A stretch of DNA of 64,000 bases from Pseudorasbora parva (Eukaryota; Chordata; Actinopteri; Cypriniformes; Gobionidae). Where the stretch lies: NCBI RefSeq assembly GCF_024679245.1, contig NC_090176.1:17198293-17262292 (forward strand). Reading direction: 5' to 3'. The notes below the pieces were generated by a model. It did no database searches. It saw only the letters and a list, made by a program, of their open reading frames with translations, and was not told the origin of the DNA. Positions 11,410-24,600 of the stretch are shown piece after piece. Numbering within the stretch: the stretch's first letter is position 1; the number at the start of each line of letters is the position of its first letter. The translations under genes were made by a program, and so were the position numbers.

Positions 11410-14400
11410 TCAGCTGGCGTTTTGAGGCACAGGGTCGCTCTCCGTTTTACTTTTTTTATTGGGTTTAGAGCTGTTTGCCGCTGATCTCCTCTTATTCTCC
11501 TGTTCTAGCCTTTCCTGTTTCTTTTGCAAATATGACGCCATGTTGTCGAAATTCACTTTATACAGGTGCTTAAACTGACTCTCCAGTCCCACTGACCCTG
11601 TGAAGAGAGGACAAGAGAAAAGTTACATTAACCACATTACCTTGTGCACAGACTGTTTTTTCTGTCGTTAAACTAGCAAAAGTGGATTCAGACATGCCCT
11701 AAGTGCACCTGCGTCATGCCATCAGATCATTATAATAGGGCCCATAGAGTGACAACTGATATTTATATGAATTTTATGCAAATAGTTATACAGTGATTTG
11801 CATTACAATCATTAAAAAAATTACTTTTTGGCAATATAAATAACATCTGTACAAAACTGCATTTTTTTTTACAACAAACAAAAAAGTTCCTTCTCGACTG
11901 TGAACTCCATATTCTCACTATATTAGGTAACACGCCAGGAGTAATTTGCCAGGAGTAAAATTTACATATGTGGTTTAAACAACCAGATAGTTCTGGTCTT
12001 TTCACAATCGGATGCTGAGCAGGTATAAAAAGGCCATAACTCTCCCAGCTGCGCTGAAGGAACGCTCGTTGCTGCTGCTGCTGGTGGACACTAAACACCG
12101 TACTAATGCTTGATTTAAAGGCCTGTTGCCCTGATAATGACAATAAAAATTATGTTTATTGTGTTTGACTGTTCAATAATGTTCATATTCACATTTAAAA
12201 AACAGTCATAAAAATAACTTAAGTTACTTTCCCTAGTGACTAATTACTTTTGATATACAGTAATTGGTAAAGTTATTCAATTACTTTTAAAAGAAGTAAC
12301 TAGCAACTGTAACTAATTACACATTTCCAGTAACTTGCCCAACATTGATTATATGGACCATATAATCCTGATGTATCAAATATGCTATAAAACCATTAAA
12401 ACAAAACGCATATGCAGACTTTTTTTTCCTTTTTAAGATTTTCTTTTAGATTCTTGCCTAAAGGTTAAAAAAATATTTACAAAAAAATATATATATTATT
12501 TGATGTTAGGCTTCACAAGGTTAAAGAGGTCACATTATACATTATACAAGAGGAAATTTGACATTTTTTACCCTTATTATTCCAATTCAAATTTTTCGTA
12601 TGACAGACAGGTGTCGAGTTTATGAAAATAGAACTGGTGTCTTTTTGCAGCTTAATTTCAAATGAATTGACTTGGGAAGAAGTTTTGATATTTGAAAGCT
12701 TGTCTTCATAGCACTCAACTCTTGGAACCTCAAAAGATTAAGGGTAAGAGTGTGTTTACATGACAACAATATACTAAAAACTGATTTTTGCATACAGGCC
12801 ACAAAGCCAAAACGATCCCCATTCACACGGATCCGTGAAAACGCCTAAAAACGCTGTATTATTCATGCCAGGCCAGTAGTTGGTGATGTCACTTTGTAAA
12901 GAAACAGTATGCGCCTAATATGCAATATGCATAATATAGACAACACATAATATGCATGCGCATGACTTCACCATTGTCACAAATTCACATTTTTGTAGTT
13001 TACACTGAGACAATATGGGTACAATTTAAAAAAAAAACTTGCACTCCAAAACCCGTTTTCAAAAGCTTGCATTTTCAGGCCCCCAAAATGCCGTTTTCAT
13101 GTAAAATTAATGGGCAAAACGCATACAAAGATTTCCGTCTTTACTTGGAATCAGACATGTGCCGATATCAATTTTACATGTTGTGATTAATTGCTGAAGC
13201 TTTTATCATGGTATACGATATTATCATGATATTGAAATAAGTTGCAAAAAAAGTGTTGTCATAGCATAACAGCTTTAAGAACTATTTTTGTAATAACAAA
13301 AATAACAATGTTTAAATACAATAATACAATGCACCAAAAATATATACAGCGCTGTATTCAAAGCTGTAAATGTACAATTTTCAAACAGATTAAAGTGCAA
13401 AAGAATTAGGCTATAAAGAACAACAAGTAACAAATTACAATAAGGTCTCGTTATTTAATGCATTAACTAAGATTGAGCAACAGCTACATTTGTTACAGAA
13501 AGTATAATGTTTTTGTTAATGTTAGTTAAGAAATACTGATCATTGTTAGCTTTATCTTAGGTCCATTAAAAAAAAAAGTTCTTTTGATTTTGATTTTAAT
13601 GTTATTAAACAGTAACTAAGATATTAACATTACTTAGAATAATTTATTCTTTATAAGTATTTTTAATTGTCAGTTTGGTAATAATGAATTAACATGTTAA
13701 CTAATGAAGTTGTATGTCTCAAAGTTTTACTGAACAATAAATCAAAAAAAAAATCTAATCATTAGGGCATGTTGTAGTCCAGATTAAAACATAAAATGTT
13801 TAAGTTTGAAAATGAATAGCCTATTAAGTATTTGGTGCTGTGATGAACAACACACAAAAAACGAATGGCTGTTTTAAAAACGTCACTAGCACTTGCTTTT
13901 GTTTGCGGGGTTTCCGGGGTAACTGCTGCATTCTGCAGTTCATCAGCGCCCTCTGCTGTCACTGAGCACGCACTTCATTCAGCGTGTCTCCTTCACTCGT
14001 TCATGTGCTTCTCATTTACATCTGAGCGCGTGTCCCTTTGACGCAGATTACAGGTGTGCTGTGCATTTATACGGTTGATGGGCAAAGTATTCTTGAGTGC
14101 ATTATAAAAAATGTAATAATTGTAAATAAATTATTATTTACGATATTTTGAAGTGCCCACTATAACAATATCGCGCATATTCATTAGTGATATATCGCAT
14201 CACTACTTCGCACATCTACTTGTAATCAGTGTTGTGTAAATGGCCCTTAAATTTGCTCTCCTTGATATGACCCCTTCATTACAGATAGTGGTTTTTCATG
14301 ATCATATTTGCTGATTCCTACCTTGAAAGACATTCCACTGAGTCCGTAATGCTTCAGTGACCCTCCTCAATTCAGGCGTCTCCGAGTCGCACGGCTATAA

Positions 14401-17400
14401 ACAAGCACAAGCAGTTATTAAGAGCAGAGTGGACTTCAGTACATGGAAAGACAGTCACAGTAGAGCATGTTTAGACCTTCCAGTGCTGCTCAGAGTGTCG
14501 GTACAGCAGCACATTCAACTCTTCACTCTCCAGTAAGACCCACAGTTGGCTTTGTGAATCAAAGGTCACGTCCCAGGGGGCAAGAGGAAGAGCGAGAGTC
14601 TCGGCAGGGTTCAGTTTGCCCTCTGTCCCAGACTCCACCACGAAGAGCTGAACTGAGGGGAATCTACACAGATGGATATGATATGACCCGTTAAACTTGT
14701 GGGGAGTACTGTTGTTGTCACTGAGATTCTCACAGAATCCCGTTAAAAGGCTGATCAGAAAAGAAATCTGATTTAAAGAAACAAACCTCTCACACTGGAC
14801 AGCTATGTGTCGCCCATCTGGTGAGCTGATGATCCTGCTGACAGCAAACCTCTAAAAACACAGATATATATATATAGTCACAGTGCCAAAGGCTTTCTTT
14901 AGAGATCAGCCACAATTACAAAAGATACAGCTGGATTTGAATGGAAATAAACACTTTATACCACTGGTGCTAAACTCAAAATTGTCCCCCAAAAAATTTG
15001 AAGGCCCCCCATTTTATAATATAGTTCTAAAATAGATCTATATCTAAAATATTACTTAGAGTTGTAATGCATATACATTTAATTAATTATTTCTAGGGTT
15101 TTAGGAATGGCTATAAAAAGGTAGATGTAATTTATATAAACATTCAATCATATCATTAAAGGCTTACTTCAGTGATTTAGCATTTGGCTTTGTATCAGTA
15201 GAAACCCAGTAGTATATTCGAATGATTGTGCTCATAACGGAGCGGTCAGAGCAACGTAAGTGTTTTCAATGATTTTCTATGAAATTTAAGCTTCCATAGG
15301 CATTTACTGAAAACGCACCAGACTGGACACGCGTGACGAATGACTGTGCGGCCGTTTTGAATTTGCGCCAATTCCGGGGTGTGTTAAATTTTGGGGTTGA
15401 ATTGTGGGTTCATTAGCTTATTATTCTTAATGAAAAAAACAACAACAAAACAGTACAATGACAAACTCACAAATAGGCGCTTTTACATTTCACTTTGAAA
15501 CCAAATCTTCCGCGAACATCTTGTTTGTCAGCTCCTTGCTCTCGTGATGAATGAACTCTGACTCCTTCTGCTGTATTGAACAGACACGTTCAGTTTTCAA
15601 TTATCTTCTCTAACTGAACAAAATGAATTTGTTACTATAAAAATCTAAACGACGGCGGGAAAGTGGGCATGATGTAACCGGTGGGAGTGGCCTCGTAGGG
15701 CAGCGAAGCAAGTGCATTCTGGGAGTTGTTGTCTTTCATCCATATGAGCCAAAAATACATTTTCTGTTTTTTTTTTCAGTCTAGAAGGCACCAAATTCAA
15801 AAATTATTTCACATTTCTACTACATAAATGACCCAATTTAAATACACATTCATCTTCCCAGCGGTGAAGTATCTCTTTAAAAAAAATATTACATTACAAT
15901 GCTTTACAATGTTGATGTATCTTCATGTAGTTAAAATCATGATACTCTGATCATATTCAAATATAAATTAATATATGATGCAATATATGAATTCAATTAC
16001 TGATTAAATTAGGTTTTTTTAAATGCATTTTCACTGTTTAAAAGTCTTTATCATAAGTGTTTGAATTCCTTAAATATACACAATGTGTCCTGAAAATGCG
16101 TCTTTTTTTCTTCAAACGTTATCCTTCATATTGTGGTGTCACACACTCAATCATGAAACATGATCAGATTAAATTTGTGTGTAAACCGTTCGCAAAGCCA
16201 CTCTGACGTAAATTTTTGAATTCACGAAAATGTTTGTATTTTTAAACTGTTAGATGGTGCGAAAGAAATGTACCCCTGCTTCCAACCACGTGTGAATGGT
16301 GCGTAAAACATTTGAACGTTCTGTGTTCTAATTTAAGCAAACTGATGACATTGCATTTTGATGCACTATGTACCATAACAATACTTTGTGAGTGTTTTTT
16401 TCATTACATATGTTTTTTACTGTTCAACTTTCAAAGCTCATCACTTTTTACCCGACCGTCTGCCAGTGGAAGAGGGGCGGGACAAATATTACACAGACCA
16501 ACCATCCTACTTGTACACTGACTGAACAACAATGGAGAAGTTAAACTTCTTTTTACTTTTCTGACTATCACCAGACCAAGCTCAATTTAAGACTGCCATT
16601 AACATTGGTCTGGGGAGTCTGCTCTGTATTTTCTACTGCAGAAGAGGCGTGATGAATTAGCATTATTCAAATGACTCTGTACACAATTTGATAGACCAAT
16701 GATCCATCGCTTTTCTATCCGTCATTGTGTTAAACCCGCCAAATTTGGTTCCTGCAAATTTGGAAGCAGGATAGAAATAAGAACAGGTTTCCAGCCTGAG
16801 CTGCAGGGCAAAATCAAATCGCCGGCAGATCAGGCTGGGCCCAGTCTAGCTTTTAGCTGCATTTTTATATTCATCAATATTCTTCAAAATGAGATACTAG
16901 TAACATTACTGCCATGGTATTCTTTATAATAGCTATCAAAGTATCTCAGCAAGAAAAACGCTGTGCTTGCTAAGCTCTTTCAAGCGCCTCTAGCTGGCCG
17001 TTTTCAGAAGAGCACCAGGTGTTTTTTAGCTGGCTAAAATGCTTCGGTGGACACACAATAATTGAATATTTATTGCTAGGCATATGGCCAATTAGTCTCT
17101 TTAGCATTTATGCTAAATACATGAGCCAAACCTGAGAAAGAAGTTTACAAGGTTCCACAGCGTTCCTGGACACAAGGTAAAGGTCAATTTTACCTGCAAA
17201 TTACTCATTTTACTTGCGAAAGTTTCATGAATGAGAGACCAATTGTGAGAATACATCCATATTAAAATAATCTTGCAGTGCTTTCTTTCTTTTTTATTTC
17301 ACCTGCTGAATTCACCACCTCTGTTTAATATTGCCATTACAATATTTTGAACTTTACATATTAAAAATAAACTAATTCAGTTATTAGGGTTTTTTGTGTG

Positions 17401-20400
17401 TGGCCTGAGAGTGATGTCTGTATGAATGGCTGATTAAAAACACATAGACTGCACCTTTTCTGTGTCTGAGTTTTCAGAGTCAAGGCCAAGCTGCCTCAAG
17501 TCAATGCTGTGTAACCGTCGGCCAGTCTCATAATGCCAAACTTTCACTGTTCCATCCTGTGAATACAACCATGCCAAGAATTAAGAGTCTTATATAAGCC
17601 CTTATAATTATATATCCCAGCAGAACAGTAAAGAAAAAGTAAACTGGAAAACACCTACTCCTGAACCAGAGAGAAGCCAGTCAGGATGCCCAGCAGGCAC
17701 AAGCAATGCACTGACAAATCTGCATGAGAAAACAAACATGTCTGAACAAGTGCGAACAACATATGAGGCGTAACATCACTTGCATCCCACGGTCCACACT
17801 TACTCTCTGTGCCCTAGACAGAAAGCCTGAATGTTGTAGGGTGACCGCCGGAAGCTCACTCTGATCTTCTCGTCTCGGTCTGCTGTTATGATGTATTTAT
17901 CATCTGGAGAGAGAGTCTGTAGAGGAAAATGCAAATAGATTGAAACATTAAACCCACATTATCTAATATTTGTGGAAACCATCTAAACATTCGTGGTAAA
18001 ATTAAAAGAGAGAAATTAATACTTTTATTGATCAGAGATGCATTAAATTGATCTCAAGTGATATTTTTAATATTATAAAAGATAATTTATTTAATAAATG
18101 CAAATAAAAGCTGTCAATTGAACTTTTTATTCAAGGAATAAATATATATTCTTTTATCAAAGAATCCTGAAAAATAAAATTTATCATGGTTTCCACAACA
18201 TTTTTAAGCAGCACAACTGTTTTCAACACAGATAATAATCATAAATGTTTCTTGATCATCAGATCCTCATATGAGAATGATTAGTGAAGGATCACGTGAC
18301 TCTGAAGACTGGAGTAATGATGATAAATTCAGCTTTGATACCCAGGAATAAATCACACTTTACTATTTATTCACATAGAGAACAGCTGGTTTACATCAGA
18401 ATATATATATTTTTTTTTATTTTGCATAAAATCTATGGATCTATGGAGACTTAATGCACAAGTGCTTGTAGTAAACCAATCATAAAATTGGCATAAAATA
18501 TAGGAGAAAAATATTATAGATATTAGAGGTTATAGTTCAGCAGAGTTTTTGATAACTTACTGAAGTAAAAGCAAGAGATGCGATAAATGATATCGGTTCC
18601 CCCCCCCCACCCCAAAAAAAACTTGGTATTACGACATTTCTGTCCCCCTCACTCCTGAAAAGATGGCTACGCCCCTGTATATATATACATTGCTGTGTTT
18701 GTGTAAAACATACCACATCCAGTAACATAGAGAGATGTCCCAGCTTCAGCTCTCCTGGTTTTTGTGGCTCCAGAACAGAGAATGAATATGCATCCCCAGA
18801 CTTATCAGCCACAAAGACTTCATCCTCAGCCTGAGTAAATACAAGAGAGGTGCATCGCCGCACAACCCACCTACAATAAAACAACCATAGACTTACATAA
18901 AGCCTGACAGAGAAATTAGCATTAAAGTGCCCCTATTATGCTGTTAGGTTCCTAATTTTGTTTCTGATGTCTCATTTGATAGGTTAACATGCATCTAAGG
19001 TTTTAAAAATATATATACATTACAGCATCACCTCTTTTCCACATTCACAGTGTCTGAAATGGTTTGATAATGTGTCACCCTAAACCCCTCCTTTCTGGGA
19101 GCCTAGCCTGCTCTAGTTGGTCAGATGGTCCAGTCTGTTGAGATTGGTCTACTCACTTGGAAGTGCATGCAAAGTGGATTTGATTTCACACAGACAACAG
19201 GGTCTTCTTAAGATGTCAACAACATGAATAAAACTCTTCCAGGCCTCAGCTACAACTACAGTGTTTGAGGGTCAAAGAAAAGATTGTTCACAGGCAGTAA
19301 ATGAAGACCATAGGCTGGCGTTAAGCAAATGTGTTACAAACCAACACAGGCCTAGTGCAGGAAGTAAGACTGGAATTACTGTTGACTAATTTCAGGCAGT
19401 GGAGACGATACCCAAGAGTTTTCAAGATATTCTTCAATCACACACGTTTGGAATTATATGAGTGATGACGAGTACATTTAATCTTTTAGGTAAACTATTT
19501 CTTTGCAAACCTCAGGAATGAGTGTGCGCTGTTACCGTGTACTAATGCACTGCCACGAGGGCTCAGTACAGAAGAGAACGAGACGTTTGCGGTCATCTGT
19601 GAGCGCTACATGCTTCCCAGAGGTGGAGACAGCAAATGCAAGAATCCTGTCACTGTCCTTCTCCTCTGGGCCATCTCCAACACTGCAATACACAAATACA
19701 CATTTTAAGATACTTTTGCATTATCAAATTATGAAGTTCAATAAAGAACTCACATAACAGAAATATTACAGTTACCTTTTATCATCAGCATCAGCTTCCT
19801 TTGGTTTTTTCTCAGCTTTGGCACAGTCAAACACAAATGGCTCTCTATCACAAGAAAATAAAAAAGGAAATTAACATTACTTTTTTGCAGTACAAAATAA
19901 AAGAAACCAAAATCAAGTACAAGGAGCAAACAAAGATTATAGAGATCAAAAATATATAATGATACAATATCAATGATGAACACCTCTTATATAATAGATA
20001 TAAAAACATTGGATATTTATACCGGTAAACGTATTTAATAGCACATAATCATGCTGCAGCACTGATATCAGTATGACTGCAATCCCTCATTCATTTTTTT
20101 TCTTGATATGTATGGACTAGTCTTTCTTTTTAATAGTTTTATTCAGCAAAGATGTATTAAACTGATTTAAAAAAAGTGATAGCAAAGATTTATATTGTAA
20201 AAAAATAAATAAATAAATTAAATTAAAAAATAATAAATAAATAAAAAGTACCAGAGTTTTCAAAAAATATTAACTAAAATTATACTGTTTGCAACATTGT
20301 TAATAAATCATTATATTAGAATAATTTATGAGGGATCAAGTGACACTGAAGACTGGATTTATGGATAATAAAAAAATAGCTTTGCATCACAGAAAAATAT

Positions 20401-20909
20401 ATATTTTAAAAGTATATAAAAATAGAAAGCCATTCATTTAAATTGTAATATTTCACAATATTAATGTCTTTAATGTATTAAATAAATGCAAGCTTGATGG
20501 GCATACTTCAAAACATTAAAAATAGCTGTTTCCAAACTTGTGGCCGACACTATATAAACACAAATATTATAAACCACGGAAATTGTGCAATTTGATGATG
20601 CAAAACAGAATAAAAGACATTTTGGGAAAACTTTGCATCACAAAGTACTGATATATACAAAATATCAGGTAACAGTCAATGAAAAGGATGTTGATCATGT
20701 AACGTTAGTTGAATCATTTAGTGATGGATGTTCTGAGCGTTGCAGAAATCCTGCTTGTTATCATCATATCCAAAATAAAGAGCTGAAATGAGTAGATAGC
20801 TGACAGTCTAAAATACAGCTACTCACCCAGACTGTTTAAGGTTTATAGCTACTAAAGTTGTAGAACAGCTTGAAACAAACCAATCTGCTTTTGAACATAC
20901 TACAGCCAT
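11410..20909 (-). CDS. wdr4: tRNA (guanine-N7-)-methyltransferase non-catalytic subunit WDR4
   Basis: Eleven GT-AG exons on the minus strand, in order: 20909-20827, 19844-19776, 19682-19536, 18870-18714, 17916-17804, 17719-17659, 17556-17455, 14851-14787, 14663-14477, 14394-14322, 11597-11410. All phases fit. They total 1,245 nt, or 414 aa; human WDR4 has 412. The ATG at 20909 starts [16 protein letters not shown]40-propeller blades are clear: [80 protein letters not shown]. The tail is lysine-rich ([16 protein letters not shown]). As known for the family, WDR4 scaffolds METTL1 to make m7G46 in tRNA. The acceptor at 14663 rather than 14652 keeps the frame. The intron between 14321 and 11598 is repeat-rich. 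Confidence 0.96.
11640..14300. other. wdr4 last intron, repeats only
   Basis: About 11640-11745 repeats the CTAGCAAAAGTGGATTC...GGGCCCA block also present near 8050-8150. About 12190-12350 is an AAGTAACTAGCAACTGTAAC-type repeat ending TTGCCCAACATTGA, a common fish repeat end; a related piece starts near 48285 (GTGTTGGGCAAAG). The remainder is AT-rich with no open frame that resembles a gene. Confidence 0.5.
15160..15876 (-). mobile_element. TTAA-flanked MITE, copy 2 (inverse orientation)
   Basis: Flanked by TTAA at 15156-15159 and 15877-15880. Its ends (GGCTTACTTCAGTGATT and AGCGGTGAAGTATCTCT) and interior (ACATTTCTACTACATAAATG, ACATTCATCTTCCCAGCG) are the reverse complement of the MITE at 4140-4805. 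It sits in the wdr4 intron between exons at 17455 and 14851. Non-coding. Confidence 0.85.
15881..17454. other. wdr4 intron, nothing recognised
   Basis: AT-rich intronic sequence between the MITE and the exon at 17455-17556. No convincing exon, RNA or transposon end was seen on either strand. Confidence 0.4.
18005..18370 (-). repeat. R1 repeat copy in wdr4 intron
   Basis: Contains the R1 landmarks CAAAGAATCCTGAAAAATAA, GCAGCACAACTGTTTTCAAC and GACTCTGAAGACTGGAGTAA in the same order as the copy at 50290-50730. Boundaries approximate. Confidence 0.65.
18595..18682 (-). mobile_element. Truncated hAT-like end next to wdr4 exon
   Basis: Read on the minus strand, the sequence begins CAGGGGCGTAGCCATCTTTT, a typical hAT-family terminal motif. 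It runs into a poly-G tract and then stops. Only one end is visible, 30 bp from the donor of the exon at 18714-18870. Assignment rests on recalled motif only. Confidence 0.4.
20120..20530 (-). repeat. R1 repeat copy in wdr4 first intron
   Basis: Partial R1 copy recognised from CAAGTGACACTGAAGACTGG and the AATAAATGCAAGCTTGATGGGC end. Internally AT-rich with A-runs. Boundaries approximate. Confidence 0.6.
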
Positions 20910-21687
20910 GATTGTTGCTCACGTGCGAAATGACAGTCGCGCGTTTAATACGTCATCAACATAAACGAGCCGGAATCTGGCATGGCGAATCCGCCATTAC
21001 GAGTGTACCGAGAAATGTCAATGACACTACTAATAACACTTGTGTTATTAAAACAATATGATTTGGTGTTTCATTTTACTTTACATTTTACATAGTTAGA
21101 ATCGAAAAACAGCACCTATTTTGCTCTAGACATGATTAAAATAATTGTATTTGTAATGTTTAAGAGGGGGGTGTGTTCGTTATGAAAGGGCGGTAACGTT
21201 ACTTTAATACTTTGGTGTGCTTCAGTTCAGGACATGCAGCATACTTCTTGTTCTTCACACTTCATATTTTATTGCGGTCTTTTTTGAGTTTAGTTGCTGT
21301 CGTTTGTTTGCGAAGATTCCTTAACCCGGAGCTTTGATTTGAAGATTTGTCACAGTCAGGTAACTTTACTTTATCCAAGTGCCACACAACCTTCACAAAA
21401 CACACAAAATATTTCATCTAAGTAAGGTCCTTCTCATATATTTTATTTGTTGTATGTTGTTTAGGATGTGCATAGCAAACATGATCAATGTGAATGTGAG
21501 CTATTGCATTTCCTATGTCTGTGCTACTACTATATAAATAACAGCTCTGATTTCGTGCATATTATGAAGAAACAGTTTCATTGGGTTCTAAACAACAGTT
21601 GCACGAACTTTGAATTGGCGACGTTAAATATTTACAATCACGTTGATTCATGCAGCTGTTTTTCTCCATAGGGTTTCTGCAGGAAAG
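20910..21687. promoter_or_regulatory. Divergent promoter region of wdr4 and the NDUFV3/F6 chimera
   Basis: The two genes point away from each other with 778 bp between start codons. Near wdr4 there is an E-box CACGTG (20920-20925), CpG-rich sequence, and TACGTCA (20949-20955; TGACGTA on the minus strand), a CRE/ATF-like site. On the plus side a likely 5'UTR exon ends at 21359 (CACAGTCAG|gtaact). A matching acceptor, CCATAG, lies at 21666-21671 just before the ATG at 21688. UTR structure is inferred only. Confidence 0.55.
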
Positions 21688-24600
21688 ATGGCAGCCTCTT
21701 TGCTCAGGGTAGGACGACTCGGATCTCTCAGGGTAACACGTCGTTTTTCGATACTTATTAAAAAATATGCACGTATATTATAGTGCATTGCTCGTATTTA
21801 TAACTCGTTTTTTGTATGTGAAATTGTGGGAAGTGTTCTGAGTGCGTTTAATTGTGAACACAAGCTAACGCAGCTCACTGAAGCATTTAATCCACTGATC
21901 GCCGCATGAATACATTCTATTGTCCTGTATTTACATGTACGAAGATATTTACATGAAAATATTCCTAGTAGTAAAAAGTGCATGCAAGTTTCACGGTATA
22001 GAGCATGCAGCAGAACACTGCAGGTAAAATAGTCTGATATAGTGGTTTCAATTAATTGATTATTATTTTATGGTTCTTTTCTATGTTGTCGTTTTTAGAA
22101 AATGTACATAAATTCCTATCGTGTATGTTTGAATGTCCACTGGGGTAAAAAACGAAAAGTGTTGGTCAACTTCACAGACTTTCCTTGAGAACACTGTGTA
22201 CTTTTTGCTGACACATGTCTTTTGACACCACAGCAAAGATTTGGGAAACCGCTGTAGTTGTATAATGCACCTAGAATGGTTGTGGTTATTCATAGGGATT
22301 CTCTGTGTGTGTTGTGTTTGTCTATGTTGTGTGTTTTATGTTCCTAGTGTCTGCAGACGGAGGGCTGGAGTTCCATCAGAAGAGCTCCTGCTGTAGCTTT
22401 CAGCTCAAAATCTGGGGATGGCAAGAAGATCAAAAAATTCAATAAAGGTAAATATTTCTTATATTTATGTCACACGTTTTTGGATATATCATGTTCATTT
22501 GGAGGGGGAGGGCTCTGTATTTCAGATCTCAACATGCGGTTCAGGGGATGTGTCCTCTGACCTCAGCTGTTGTTTCTGAACCTTCTGGGGTGTGTTTTGT
22601 TCCCCTCTCTATAACTGTCATGTAGGAGTAATGTCATGGACAAAAATGTTGAGACCGTACCATAATATTATTGGCATTATTTTTATTTGCGCACATTTTC
22701 TAATTTAAACAAGCTGACTCCATTAACATGCTTTTATTATAATACTTCATTATCAAACATGTTGGCGCTCACATTTTCTATTCTGCATAATTCACAGTTA
22801 TTATTATTAACTATTATCAGTTTAAAATTCATATACAGTCACCTGTTCCAAAACAAACCCTAACGGGGTAATCAGGCCTCAATTCAAATCTTGCTATTAT
22901 GATGAATTAAATGCATAAAAAGAAATTCAATTTTAATTTGAAAGTCTGTAAAGAACAGTAATTTGTACAGTTTAGCGGTCACATGTTTTTTAGTTTACAA
23001 ATAGCATATGAACCAGAATATCCTTAATATCGATTACAGATCAAAATGTGGTACCAGCATAATTTTTTTTGTGCAAGCATATGTGCATATGTTTTGATGC
23101 ATAAATCATTGTATTTCTAGAGGCATGAACTGATACCAGAAAATAAATGAATTTGACGGGTTTTGAAATGGAAATGAATTTTAAAGCTACACTGTGTGTT
23201 ATTTTTCCTCATCTAGTGGTGAAAAACTATATGACCATCCAGTGAATAATAGTTTCTGTTCCTCTCAATTCTGATTTCGTTTTAACTCCTACGGTGGCCG
23301 ATTTAGTCGAAGATTAACACGGCAATCCCCCTCTTCACATTCGACACGGTGCCATCGAGTGTTAAAATGCAAAAGGCGAAGCTTGAATTTACGGGTATGT
23401 CCCTCTTTGGCTAATGTACTTTCAAGATGGAGGGGCAACATGGCGACCAGCATTCGAACTCCTCACCCGTATGTATTTTCAATATCATATTATAAACTTA
23501 CGAGAATACATTATTACTTAAAGGGGGGGTGAAATGCTGTTTCATGCATACTGAGCTTTTTACACTGTTAAAGACTTGGATTCCCATCCTAAACATAGAC
23601 AAAGTTTCAAAAACTAAGTTGGACGTTTGATGGAGTATTTCTGTGTCAAAAATACTCCTTCCGGTTTCTCACAAGTTTAGGAGAGTTTTTTTCGAGTATG
23701 GGTCGGCTTGACGTCGATAGAGCGGAAGGTCCTTGTATGGGCTGTACGGACTCTTCTCCCGGAAAGGTGCGCGCGCGCATGACTAGATGCACGCCGCCCA
23801 TAAACACTGCTCTCAAGGTGCAGCAGATCCAGTCGTCCGTGCAACACTTCTGTCGCGCCGCGCTCCACTTTATTCCTATGGGTGACATCAAGCAACTTCA
23901 ACGCTTCAGCACAGCATTCCGGGAAGGCAGCGCTGCATTTGAAACGATTTGAACGCATAAATGACGGGTAGCATCACAACATTGCTTCGGTCGCAAAAGT
24001 GGATCTCCACGGTCACTGCTGTCAGGACTTCACGAAATCAACAGTTAACTTACCAAAGAAGTGTGTTTTTGACGGAGCGGTTCCAACGATAAAGGTTCAC
24101 GGTCCTGCTTTGGAAACAGGCAGTGAGTAAAACTGCTTCAATGTCTGTTGTCGGCTATCGTTGCTTAAGTAAACATCAGTAAACAACACGATCGTGTATA
24201 ATGTTAGTTAATTTATCAATGGAGCATGTGATTTATGGTTTGTGTTTAAATACATTTGTTTAGCTGACCAATATAGGTGTCAGTTTGTTTATTGGAAAAC
24301 CACCCAAACATAAACCAAGCGTTCTCACAAAGCGTGCTTCGTCATTCAAATGCACTAACAGTTACTCCATTGTTGTTCTATGTATAACGTTACACTAGTC
24401 TGACGTGCAAAACCGTTTTGCTTGCTACTGCTAAGGTTTAATCGCATACAATAGTCAATAAACCGAATCATGTCCTCATAAACTGTGAGTAAACACACAC
24501 AAATGTTGACAGGCCAGGCCACTAAATACAGTACATACCACAGAGACGGACGTCCTGCTGTTGTTGCTTCTCCTGTTCAATTTATTTCAGCCTCCAGATC

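Noticed and set aside
14652..14663. Downstream acceptor (CCCCTCAG) at 14653-14654 for the wdr4 exon
   Set aside because: Using it puts the exon out of frame with the preceding exon (stop soon after). The acceptor TAG at 14664-14665 keeps the frame and gives the [12 protein letters not shown] sequence.
14467..14694. Plus-strand 75-codon frame over a wdr4 exon
   Set aside because: It is antisense to the wdr4 exon 14663-14477, whose minus-strand frame joins both neighbours in phase.
23677..23958. Overlapping frames on both strands within the 23522-24920 element
   Set aside because: They recur in the second copy (27594-27788) with different reading ends, and belong to a non-coding MITE without transposase motifs.
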